64,000 bases of DNA from positions 62,001-126,000 of the forward strand of contig NZ_CANPVT010000008.1 in NCBI RefSeq assembly GCF_947581735.1, read 5' to 3'. This DNA is from Candidatus Palauibacter soopunensis (GTDB lineage: Bacteria > Gemmatimonadota > Gemmatimonadetes > Palauibacterales > Palauibacteraceae). Numbering within the stretch: position 1 is the first letter of the stretch; every line of letters starts with the position of its first letter. Of this stretch, positions 34,640 through 42,231 are shown piece after piece. The notes beneath the pieces are model-generated. The model searched no databases and was not told the origin of the DNA. It saw only the letters and a list, made by a program, of their open reading frames with translations. A program made the translations under genes and the position numbers.

Positions 34640-35932
34640 TCAGGGCCGGTCGGGGACGGGGATTCCGTAGCGCTCCAGGGTCTGCTTCACCGAGGGGCGG
34701 CCCAGGCGGACGCGGTCATCGTCGAGCAGGTAGGAGAACAGGTAGCCCGCGCCGAGCATGAGGATCCCGATCAGGAAGCAGTACATGACCGCGCGGTCGG
34801 GATAGCTGTCCTTCAGGTATCCGACGTAGAGCGGACCGCAGATTCCCGCCGCGGCCCAGGCGGTAAGGATCGCCCCGTACACCTTCGACATGTTCTTCGG
34901 GCCGTACACCTCGAGGATGAACGACGGCATGGTCGCGAACCCGCCGCCGAAGCAGAGCAGCACGTAGCACACGAGCGCGGAGAAGATCCACGGGTTCGAC
35001 TCGGTCATGAGGACGCCGAACACGACCATCTGGCTCGCAAGCAGGATGCGGAACACGGCCACGCGCCCGATCCGGTCGGAGAGCCAGGCCCACAGGATGC
35101 GCCCCACTCCGTTACACACGGAACTCGCCGCGATGAGCGTCGCGCCGTACTCGGCGAGCACCGCCGGCTCGACCGTCGGATCGGCCAGTCCCCACACCTC
35201 CTGAAGGAGTTCGGACTGGAAGCTGATGACCGAGATCCCAGCGGCGATGTTGAAGAAGAAGACGATCCAGATGATGGCGAACTGGCTGGACTTCAGGTAC
35301 GGGGCCACCTGCGCGGGCTGCTTCCACGGCGCCACCTGGGCGGCGGGCGGGTCGTCGATGACGAAGCTGCTGGGGATGAGGATGCAGGCGAAGACGATCC
35401 CGAGCCACAGGAAGACCTGCGGAAGATCCCCTTCCGTCTGCAGCACGAGCAGCGGTGCGAGCCCCTTGCTCAGGAGGAGCGCCCCGATCCCGAAGCCCAT
35501 GACGACGATGCCGGTGACGAGCCCCTTCCGATCCGGGAACCACTTCGCGGCCGTGGTGACGGGCGTCACGTACCCGAGTCCGATGCCGATCCCCCCGATG
35601 AGCCCGTACCCGGCGTAGAAGAGCAGGATCGAGTCCATCCGCAGCGCGAAGCTCGCGATGATGTATCCGCCCGCGAATAGCGTGCTTCCGATGAGGGCGA
35701 GACGGCGCGGCCCGACCTTGGGCAGCAACTGGCCGGCCCAGGCCGCCGCCGTCCCGAGAGAGAAGATCGCGATGCAGAAGGCCAGCGATCCCTGAGTGAA
35801 CGTCCAGCCGGCCTGCCGGACCAGCATCGTCTGGAAGAAGCTCCAGGCGTAGACGGTTCCGAAGCAGACCTGCAGGACCGTGCAGAAGAAGGCGATCGCG
35901 GTCCGAGGCGCCTTCCACCCCTCGGCGCTCAC
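34640..35932 (-). CDS. MFS transporter, OFA (oxalate/formate antiporter) type
   Basis: This 430-residue carrier has 12 predicted helices. Family landmarks are the start WKAPRTAIAFFCTVLQVCFG, AWSFFQTML, and the loop FPDRKGLVTGIVVMGFGIG that marks the OFA subgroup. OFA members exchange oxalate/formate or other monocarboxylates; the true substrate here cannot be told. GTG 35932 is one base after the stop of the HAMP gene. The preceding in-frame residues are Arg-rich and lie inside that gene, so they were not used. Coupling to the binding protein and HAMP gene suggests a common ligand. Confidence 0.85.
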   Translation of the reverse strand: MSAEGWKAPRTAIAFFCTVLQVCFGTVYAWSFFQTMLVRQAGWTFTQGSLAFCIAIFSLGTAAAWAGQLLPKVGPRRLALIGSTLFAGGYIIASFALRMDSILLFYAGYGLIGGIGIGLGYVTPVTTAAKWFPDRKGLVTGIVVMGFGIGALLLSKGLAPLLVLQTEGDLPQVFLWLGIVFACILIPSSFVIDDPPAAQVAPWKQPAQVAPYLKSSQFAIIWIVFFFNIAAGISVISFQSELLQEVWGLADPTVEPAVLAEYGATLIAASSVCNGVGRILWAWLSDRIGRVAVFRILLASQMVVFGVLMTESNPWIFSALVCYVLLCFGGGFATMPSFILEVYGPKNMSKVYGAILTAWAAAGICGPLYVGYLKDSYPDRAVMYCFLIGILMLGAGYLFSYLLDDDRVRLGRPSVKQTLERYGIPVPDRP

Positions 35933-35933
35933 G

Positions 35934-36695
35934 TCAGTCCGTTCCCGAACCCGGGTTCGACGCCGCCCCCGACGCGTCACCCTTCACGGCGTGCAGCATG
36001 AGGCGCGCCATCTCCCCGATCTCGTCGTCGCGCGCCAGGACCTTGGCGTCGTTCAGCGCGTCCGCGTCGCGGCGCGCCAGCCCCACCACGTAGGAGAGCA
36101 GTTCCTCCAGCGGCGTGACCGCGAGCTTCACGAACCAGATCGAGCCCAGGACGCCGACGATGAGGATGATGCAAATGAGGTAGACCTGGTTGCCCGTGGC
36201 GCGCTGGATCTTGAGCCGCACGAGGTCGAGGTCCATCCCCACGTGAACGGTCCCGGCCTGGCCCGCCAGGATCGGACTCCCGACCTCGACGAAGTCCCCC
36301 ATCCCGGGCAGACTGCGCTCGATCGGCTCGGTCGCGTGCGGGTCGCTCTCGCGGATCACGTCGGGGACGCCGGGGACGAAGGTGTGGGTCAGGATCTCGC
36401 CCGTGTCGCTCGTGATGTAGATGTACCGGATGCTCTGGATCTCGACGAACTGATCGATGAGCGACTGCAGCGTGGCGAGGTTGCGGTTGAGCAGGATGTC
36501 GACGCTCGAGTCGGCGATGTTCTTGGCGATGTTCGCGCTGTTGCTCTCGTACTCCTCCGACAGCTGGCTGGAGATCGTCAGGATGGAGAGCGTGGAGGTG
36601 GAGAACACGATGGCCCCGAAAAGCACGAAGATGCCGAAGCGTGTCTTGCGGAAGAGCCTCTTGATCCTGATCTCGTGCGTTTCCGGCTGGCTCAC
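35934..36695 (-). CDS. Two-helix membrane receptor ending in HAMP domain, no output domain
   Basis: This 253-residue protein has a short basic cytoplasmic start, helix 1 (about 20-42), a periplasmic sensor-like domain of about 125 residues with helical and strand-rich parts (IRYIYITSDTGEILTH), helix 2 (about 170-190), and a HAMP domain (LAVTPLEELLSYVVGL ... DDEIGEMARLML). It then stops after about 15 disordered residues. No kinase, cyclase or methyl-accepting region is present, and none follows in the operon. It resembles the sensor half of chemoreceptors or histidine kinases. GTG 36695 overlaps the SBP stop (GTGA). Confidence 0.8.
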   Translation of the reverse strand: MSQPETHEIRIKRLFRKTRFGIFVLFGAIVFSTSTLSILTISSQLSEEYESNSANIAKNIADSSVDILLNRNLATLQSLIDQFVEIQSIRYIYITSDTGEILTHTFVPGVPDVIRESDPHATEPIERSLPGMGDFVEVGSPILAGQAGTVHVGMDLDLVRLKIQRATGNQVYLICIILIVGVLGSIWFVKLAVTPLEELLSYVVGLARRDADALNDAKVLARDDEIGEMARLMLHAVKGDASGAASNPGSGTD

Positions 36696-38116
36696 GAGGT
36701 CTCGTCACCCGTCGCGGCCAGGCCGAACTTGGCTTCCCAGTCGGCCAGCGTGACGAAGCGGCCATCCTCGACGACCGTGTAATAGACGCTCTGGAGCCCC
36801 TGCCGGCGGTCGGGCGCGAACGACACCATCTCGCCGATCCCCAGATCGTAGTTCCGCACCGAGAAGACCGCGTCGTTCAGCTTGCCGCGCTCGGGAGTGC
36901 CGTCGATCCGGCGCAGGATTTCCGCAAGCAGCTTCGCGTCCAGATAGCCCTCGAGGCTTGTGAAGCTGTACGGGAACGGGTCGTACGGCTCCACCACCAG
37001 CTCCTCCGGCACCTGGGGATCGTAGCGGTCCATCAGGTCCCGGTACTCGGGTACGGCCGGGATCGAGGTGTCTTCGTAGCTGGGCACGACCTGCGAGTTC
37101 ACGAGCCACGGCGTGTAGTAGGCCGGGTCGTCCCGGCTCGCCCCCACGAGCAGCGAGAGCAGGTTCTCGCTCCCGACGAAGGAGAGGTTCGCGATGGGCA
37201 CGTGCAGGCCCAGGTCCATTGCGTCGCGGGCGAAAGCCGCGCACGCGGCGTAGGCGCCCACGCAGATCACGGCATCGGGCGAGGCCTCCTGCAGAATCTC
37301 GACCTGCGGCCGCATCACGCTCGTGAACTGCGTGCCTCGCCGGTAGGTCGCCTCGCCGGCGATCGTCTCGCCGTGCCTCGCAAGCGCCGCCCTCACGCCG
37401 GCCCAGCCGCTGCGCCCGTACGCGTCGGCCTGGTAGAAGACCGCGATCCGCCGGCGCCCGATGCGCACGAAATTGTCGACCAGCCCGGCGGTCTCCTGCC
37501 CGTAGGAAGCGCGCAGGTTGAAGGCGAACTCCCCGTACGGCGGTTCCCGCTGCGGCTGGGCGCCGGTGAAGGGGAAGAAGATGTACATCTGCTGGTCCTG
37601 GAACTTCTTCAGGAGCGGCAGGACCCGCGTGACGGTTGGCGTGCCGACGTAGCCGAACAGCAGGAAAACCTCGTCCTCCAGCATCAGCTTGAGCGTGTTC
37701 TCCACGCACGGATCGGGCTGATAGCCGTCGTCGTAGAGCCTGGGGACGATCCGGCGGCCGTTGACGCCGCCCTGCTCGTTGACCTGTCCGAAACAGGACA
37801 TCGCCCCGCGATACAGTTCGGTGCCCAGTCCCCGGGAAGGCCCGGAGAAGGCCGCGGACACGCCGAGGACGATCTCGTCGTCCGGCTGCGCGCCCTGCCT
37901 TCCGCTCCAGCGCAGGCCGGGAGCCAGCGGTCGTGCGGAGGTGGAGGCACCGAGCGATGTGGCGAACGGCGCGCCGAGCAGACCGGCCAGTCCAGCGCGG
38001 ATCGCGGAGCGGCGCGTCAGGAGTCCGCCGGGTGGCGGCGGGACCTCCCGAGCCGGATCGCGGTTCGGAACCGGCGGTCCGTTGGGAGGCTGCGTCCCCT
38101 TTCGACTTCCGGACAA
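36692..38116 (-). CDS. Tat-exported ABC-type substrate-binding protein (Leu/Ile/Val class)
   Basis: This 474-residue protein has a twin-arginine signal (TRRSAIRAGLAGLL, Arg-35/36) after a Pro-rich leader. A type I periplasmic binding fold of the branched-chain amino-acid/urea class follows (VLGVSAAFSGPSRGLGTELYRGAM near residue 75, VNEQGGVNGRRI, and FLLFGYVGTPTVT). No ABC permease or ATPase is nearby. The TTG at 38116 is in frame and has an AAGGAGAGG site five bases upstream, which decides the start. The protein begins the minus-strand operon with the HAMP receptor, MFS carrier and M23 lipoprotein. The ligand is unknown. Confidence 0.85.
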   Translation of the reverse strand: MSGSRKGTQPPNGPPVPNRDPAREVPPPPGGLLTRRSAIRAGLAGLLGAPFATSLGASTSARPLAPGLRWSGRQGAQPDDEIVLGVSAAFSGPSRGLGTELYRGAMSCFGQVNEQGGVNGRRIVPRLYDDGYQPDPCVENTLKLMLEDEVFLLFGYVGTPTVTRVLPLLKKFQDQQMYIFFPFTGAQPQREPPYGEFAFNLRASYGQETAGLVDNFVRIGRRRIAVFYQADAYGRSGWAGVRAALARHGETIAGEATYRRGTQFTSVMRPQVEILQEASPDAVICVGAYAACAAFARDAMDLGLHVPIANLSFVGSENLLSLLVGASRDDPAYYTPWLVNSQVVPSYEDTSIPAVPEYRDLMDRYDPQVPEELVVEPYDPFPYSFTSLEGYLDAKLLAEILRRIDGTPERGKLNDAVFSVRNYDLGIGEMVSFAPDRRQGLQSVYYTVVEDGRFVTLADWEAKFGLAATGDETS

Positions 38117-38192
38117 TACCCTCTCCTTGCGTGCGGCGTGGCCATCCGCGTCGCCAAGGCCGGTCCATCGTATGGGGACCGCCCGGCATGGG

Positions 38193-38221
38193 AGTTTATT
38201 CGCAAGTACATTCATGTTCAA
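38193..38221 (-). promoter_or_regulatory. Sigma-70-like promoter for the SBP-HAMP-MFS operon
   Basis: On the minus strand TTGAAC (-35) is followed after 17 bases by TAAACT (-10), each matching four of six consensus positions. The start of the SBP gene lies about 70 bases downstream. It is AT-rich compared with its surroundings and lies in the divergent gap before aconitase. Confidence 0.35.
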
Positions 38222-38312
38222 CCTGACGCCCCGTTCTCCGGTCGATCCGGGGCCTCGGGTTCGATACGTTGCCACAGAGGAACAACTCTTCGCGGTCTCG
38301 ATGAGGTCCACC

Positions 38313-41096
38313 ATGTCCAACCTTCCCCATCTCGACTCCTTCGGCGCGCGCGCTTCGCTGGATGCTCCCGGCGGCCCCGTCGCGATCCGCAACCTGCGGG
38401 CAGTCGCCTCGGCCACCGGGGGCGACCTGTCGCGCCTTCCGTTCTCGATCAAGGTCGTGCTGGAGAACCTGGTTCGGCACGAGGACGGACAATCCGTGAC
38501 GGCGGAGGACATCGCCGCCATCGCGGGCTGGGACGCGCAGACCACGCCGGGTCGCGAACTCTCGTTCCGCCCCGCGCGCGTGCTCCTGCAGGACTTCACC
38601 GGCGTGCCCGCCGTAGTGGATCTGGCCGCGATGCGCGACGCGATGGCGGAACTGGGCGGCGACCCCTCCTCGATCAACCCGCTCATGCCGTGCGAACTCG
38701 TCATCGATCACTCCGTGCAGGTCGACTCCTTCGGCACGGCGCGGTCGTTCCTCTTCAACGCCGAGCGCGAGTTCGAGCGGAACCACGAGCGCTACGCCTT
38801 CCTCCGGTGGGGCCAGACGGCGTTCGACAACTTCAAGGTCGTTCCGCCCGGCACGGGGATCGTCCACCAGGTGAACCTCGAGTATCTCGCCCGGGTCGTG
38901 TTCGACGACGCGACGGGGGGTGAGCGCGCCGCCTATCCCGACACCGTCGTCGGCACGGACAGCCACACCACGATGATCAACGGTCTCGGCGTCCTCGGGT
39001 GGGGAGTGGGCGGCATCGAGGCCGAGGCGGCGATGCTGGGGCAGGCGCTCTCCATGCTCGTCCCGCGCGTGCTCGGCTTCCGGCTCCACGGGCGGCTCCC
39101 CGACGGCGCCACGGCGACGGATCTCGTCCTCCGGGTCACGGAGGTCCTCCGCGGCGCGGGCGTCGTCGGCAAGTTCGTCGAGTTTTACGGGCCGGGCCTG
39201 GCCGGCCTCTCGCTCGCCGACCGGGCGACACTCGGCAACATGTCGCCCGAGTTCGGCTCCACCTGCGCGATCTTCCCGATCGACGCGGAGACGCTCGCGT
39301 ACCTCCGCTTCACGGGCCGCTCGGAAGAACACGTGGCGCTCGTCGAGGCCTACGCCCGCGCCCAGAGCCTCTTCCACGACGCGGACACGCCCGCCGCGGA
39401 ATACAGCGACCACGTGGAGCTGGACCTGTCGACCGTCGAGCCGGCGATCGCGGGCCCGAAGCTGCCGCAGCAGCGCGTGCCGCTGACGGAGAGCAAGCCG
39501 CGGTTCCTGGAGGCGCTCGACGGGCTGAAGGGGCCGGGCGCGGGGGGCGGCGGCCTCACGCAGATGACGGGCTGGTCGGGCGGGGCCGGCGATGGCGGCG
39601 TGGCGGTGGCGGAGGCCCCGGCCGGCGTCGCCGTGCGCCTGACGGACGAACAGGGCGACGCGCACGAGTTCTCACTTCACGACGGGTCCGTGGTCATCGC
39701 CGCGATCACGAGTTGCACGAACACCTCGAATCCGTCCGTCATGGTCGGAGCGGGCCTCCTCGCCCGGAAGGCCGTCGAGTCGGGCCTCAGGCAGCGTCCG
39801 TGGGTGAAGACGAGTCTCGCACCGGGCTCGATGGTCGTGACGGAGTACCTCGAGGAAGCCGGCCTCATGCCGTACTTCGAGCAGCTCGGCTTCCACGTCG
39901 TCGGCTACGGCTGCACGACCTGCATCGGAAACTCCGGACCGCTCCCGGCCGAGATCTCGAGCGCGATCCGCGAGAACGATCTCGTCGCCTGCTCCGTCCT
40001 CTCCGGGAACCGGAACTTCGAGGGCCGCATCAGCCCCGATTCGCGCGCCAACTACCTCGCGTCGCCTCCCCTCGTCGTCGCGTACGCGCTCGCGGGCCGG
40101 ATGGACATCGATCTGTACAGCGAGCCGCTGGGGACGAACGACCGGGGCGAGGAGATCTTCCTGCGCGACATCTGGCCCGGGCAGGACGAGATCAACGAAG
40201 CGGTCCGCACCGCCGTGAAGACGGAGATGTTCCGCGCCAAGTACGCGGAGGTGTACGCGGGGGACGAGCGCTGGAACGCGCTGGAGATCCCGATGGGCGA
40301 CCGCTTCGCGTGGGACGAGGCCTCGACCTACGTGCGGCAGCCGACCTTCTTCGCCGGCATGTCGAAGGAGGCCGCCGCACCCGGGGACATCGAGGGCGCA
40401 CGCTGCCTCGCGCTCCTCGGCGACGCCGTGACGACGGACCACATCTCCCCGGCCGGCGGGATCGCGCCGACCTCGCCCGCGGCGGACTACCTCCGTTCAC
40501 ACGGCGTGGCCCTCCGGGACTTCAACTCGTACGGGGCGCGGCGCGGAAACCACGAAGTGATGATGCGGGGGACGTTCGCGAACGTCCGGCTCAGGAACCT
40601 GATGGTGCCGGGCGTGGAGGGTGGGTTCACGGTCCACGTCCCGAGCGGCGAGCAGTTGTCGATCTTCGACGCCGCCACGCGCTATCAGGAGGAGGGGACG
40701 CCCACGATCGTCATCGGCGGTGCGCTCTACGGTTCGGGATCGAGCCGCGACTGGGCAGCCAAGGGGCCCTTCCTCCTGGGCGTGAGGGCGGCGATCGCGG
40801 TGAGTTACGAGCGCATCCACCGCTCGAACCTCATCGGGATGGGGATCCTGCCCCTCCAGTTCCGCGAGGGGGAGACGGCCGCGACGCTGGGGCTCACGGG
40901 TAACGAGACCTTCCACATCACGGGCATCGCGGACGGCTTGAAGCTGAAGGACGCCATCCGGGTGACGGCGGTCTCGGACGACGGGTCGGAGACGCGTTTC
41001 GAGGCGATTGCGCGGCTGGACACGGAGGTCGAGGTGGACTACTACCGCAACGGCGGCATCCTCCAGACGGTCCTTCGGCAGCAACTGGAAGCCTGA
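38313..41096 (+). CDS. acnA: Aconitate hydratase A (aconitase)
   Basis: This 927-residue [4Fe-4S] enzyme interconverts citrate and isocitrate in the TCA cycle. Cluster cysteines are visible in SCTNTSN (about residue 468) and GYGCTTCIGNSG (about 533 and 536). Other landmarks are VVGTDSHTTMINGLGVLGWGVG and the final-domain loop GGALYGSGSSRDWAAKG. A Gly-rich insertion (GPGAGGGGLTQMTGWSGG) lies between domains. ATG 38313 matches the family start; ATG 38301 four codons earlier is also possible. The gene is alone on its strand, diverging from the SBP operon and converging on the ccm genes. Confidence 0.97.
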   Translation: MSNLPHLDSFGARASLDAPGGPVAIRNLRAVASATGGDLSRLPFSIKVVLENLVRHEDGQSVTAEDIAAIAGWDAQTTPGRELSFRPARVLLQDFTGVPAVVDLAAMRDAMAELGGDPSSINPLMPCELVIDHSVQVDSFGTARSFLFNAEREFERNHERYAFLRWGQTAFDNFKVVPPGTGIVHQVNLEYLARVVFDDATGGERAAYPDTVVGTDSHTTMINGLGVLGWGVGGIEAEAAMLGQALSMLVPRVLGFRLHGRLPDGATATDLVLRVTEVLRGAGVVGKFVEFYGPGLAGLSLADRATLGNMSPEFGSTCAIFPIDAETLAYLRFTGRSEEHVALVEAYARAQSLFHDADTPAAEYSDHVELDLSTVEPAIAGPKLPQQRVPLTESKPRFLEALDGLKGPGAGGGGLTQMTGWSGGAGDGGVAVAEAPAGVAVRLTDEQGDAHEFSLHDGSVVIAAITSCTNTSNPSVMVGAGLLARKAVESGLRQRPWVKTSLAPGSMVVTEYLEEAGLMPYFEQLGFHVVGYGCTTCIGNSGPLPAEISSAIRENDLVACSVLSGNRNFEGRISPDSRANYLASPPLVVAYALAGRMDIDLYSEPLGTNDRGEEIFLRDIWPGQDEINEAVRTAVKTEMFRAKYAEVYAGDERWNALEIPMGDRFAWDEASTYVRQPTFFAGMSKEAAAPGDIEGARCLALLGDAVTTDHISPAGGIAPTSPAADYLRSHGVALRDFNSYGARRGNHEVMMRGTFANVRLRNLMVPGVEGGFTVHVPSGEQLSIFDAATRYQEEGTPTIVIGGALYGSGSSRDWAAKGPFLLGVRAAIAVSYERIHRSNLIGMGILPLQFREGETAATLGLTGNETFHITGIADGLKLKDAIRVTAVSDDGSETRFEAIARLDTEVEVDYYRNGGILQTVLRQQLEA

Positions 41097-41143
41097 GCCG
41101 GATCGTGGGTCGGGGGCGTCCGCGCAGGAACGTCCGCCGGCGC

Positions 41144-41677
41144 TCAGGACCCCCTGATCGCGGCCTCCAGCCACCTCCGGTCCGCCTTCCGCAAATGGTC
41201 CGGCGGCACGGGTTCGTCGCGCTCTTCCTCGTCGCGACGCCGGCCGCGCCGGATGCGGCGCGCAACGAGAAACCCGCCGAGGAGGAAGGCCAGGCCGGGA
41301 CCGGCGTAGACGAGGAGGTTCATGCCTTCGGCCCGGGGCTTGAGGAGGATCCAGGGGCCGTAGGCCTCCACGAAATAGGCCTCGATCTCCTCGGCGGTGC
41401 GACCGTCCATGAGCATGTTGCGGATCACGTCCTGCATTTCGCGAGCGATGCGCGCGGACGACTCCGCGACGGACTGCTGGCGGCAGATGGGGCAGCGCAG
41501 GGTGGCGCCGATCTCCGCCGTCCGCTGGTCGATCTCGGCGCTGCGGACCGGCTCGCCCGGTGCGGCCGGCCGCTCGATGCCGTCGAGGGCTCCGTCTACC
41601 GTCTGCGCGGCGGCGGGCGCCGTCTGGAGGGCGACTCCGGTCAGGGCGAGGACGGCCCCGGCGAATGCGGCGCGCAT
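41144..41677 (-). CDS. ccmH: CcmH/CycL-type cytochrome c maturation protein
   Basis: This 177-residue protein has a signal peptide (about 1-24), the thiol motif LRCPIC (Cys-62, Cys-65), an adjacent three-helix bundle (QQSVAESSARIAREMQDVI ...), and a C-terminal membrane helix (LLVYAGPGLAFLLGGFLVA). CcmH-type proteins keep the apocytochrome CXXCH thiols reduced and work with CcmF for heme attachment in the periplasm. Its ATG overlaps by one base with the stop of the upstream thioredoxin-like gene (TGATG). It is the last gene of the cluster. Confidence 0.93.
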   Translation of the reverse strand: MRAAFAGAVLALTGVALQTAPAAAQTVDGALDGIERPAAPGEPVRSAEIDQRTAEIGATLRCPICRQQSVAESSARIAREMQDVIRNMLMDGRTAEEIEAYFVEAYGPWILLKPRAEGMNLLVYAGPGLAFLLGGFLVARRIRRGRRRDEEERDEPVPPDHLRKADRRWLEAAIRGS

Positions 41678-42231
41678 CAGCTTCCCGCCGGACGGGCGGC
41701 GTCCCGGGCGACGAGCAGCGAGTCCACGTTCCGCTCGACGAGGTCCCAGGTCACCGCGAGGTCGTGCCGCAGCGCGACCACGCCGTCGGCGCCGATGAAA
41801 TAGGTCTCGGGCACCCCGTACACGCCGTATTCGATCGCGGTCAGGCTGCCCGGATCCGTCACGAGCGGCCACTCCCCGCCCAGTTCCTCGATGAAGCGCA
41901 TCCCGTTCTCCGGCGTGTCCTGGAAAAGGACGCCGATGAGCGCCACCTCCTCGGGATCGTACGTCTCGCGCAGGCGCACGAGCACCGGATGCTCGGCGAT
42001 GCACGGGATGCACCACGACGCCCAGTAGTTGAGCACGACGACCTTTCCGTCGAAGTCGCTCAGGCTCACCGAATCGCTCGGGTCATATAGGTTCGCGAGC
42101 CGGAACGCGGGCGCCTCGCGCCCCTCGAGCGCGGACGGAAGCCGCCGCTGGTCCTGCCCCAGCCCCCAGTAGAGGAGCGCCAGTACGGGCAGCGCCGCCA
42201 GGGGCAGGGCCCACCGCCACCAGCCCTTCAT
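41677..42231 (-). CDS. ccmG: CcmG/TlpA-family thiol-disulfide oxidoreductase
   Basis: This 184-residue membrane-anchored thioredoxin-like protein has an N-terminal helix (about 5-24), then FRLANLYDP and the active site NYWASWCIPC (Cys-74, Cys-77). The cis-Pro region is YGVYGVPETYFIG. It supplies reductant to CcmH and apocytochrome in the periplasm. The start is set by ATGA overlap with the ccmF stop. A longer in-frame extension upstream lies within ccmF and is Gly/Arg rich, so it was rejected. Confidence 0.93.
   Translation of the reverse strand: MKGWWRWALPLAALPVLALLYWGLGQDQRRLPSALEGREAPAFRLANLYDPSDSVSLSDFDGKVVVLNYWASWCIPCIAEHPVLVRLRETYDPEEVALIGVLFQDTPENGMRFIEELGGEWPLVTDPGSLTAIEYGVYGVPETYFIGADGVVALRHDLAVTWDLVERNVDSLLVARDAARPAGS

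Noticed and set aside
36693-38704. Extended start for the substrate-binding protein beyond 38116
   Set aside because: The upstream residues are antisense to the aconitase gene and non-protein-like, while TTG 38116 has a strong ribosome site.
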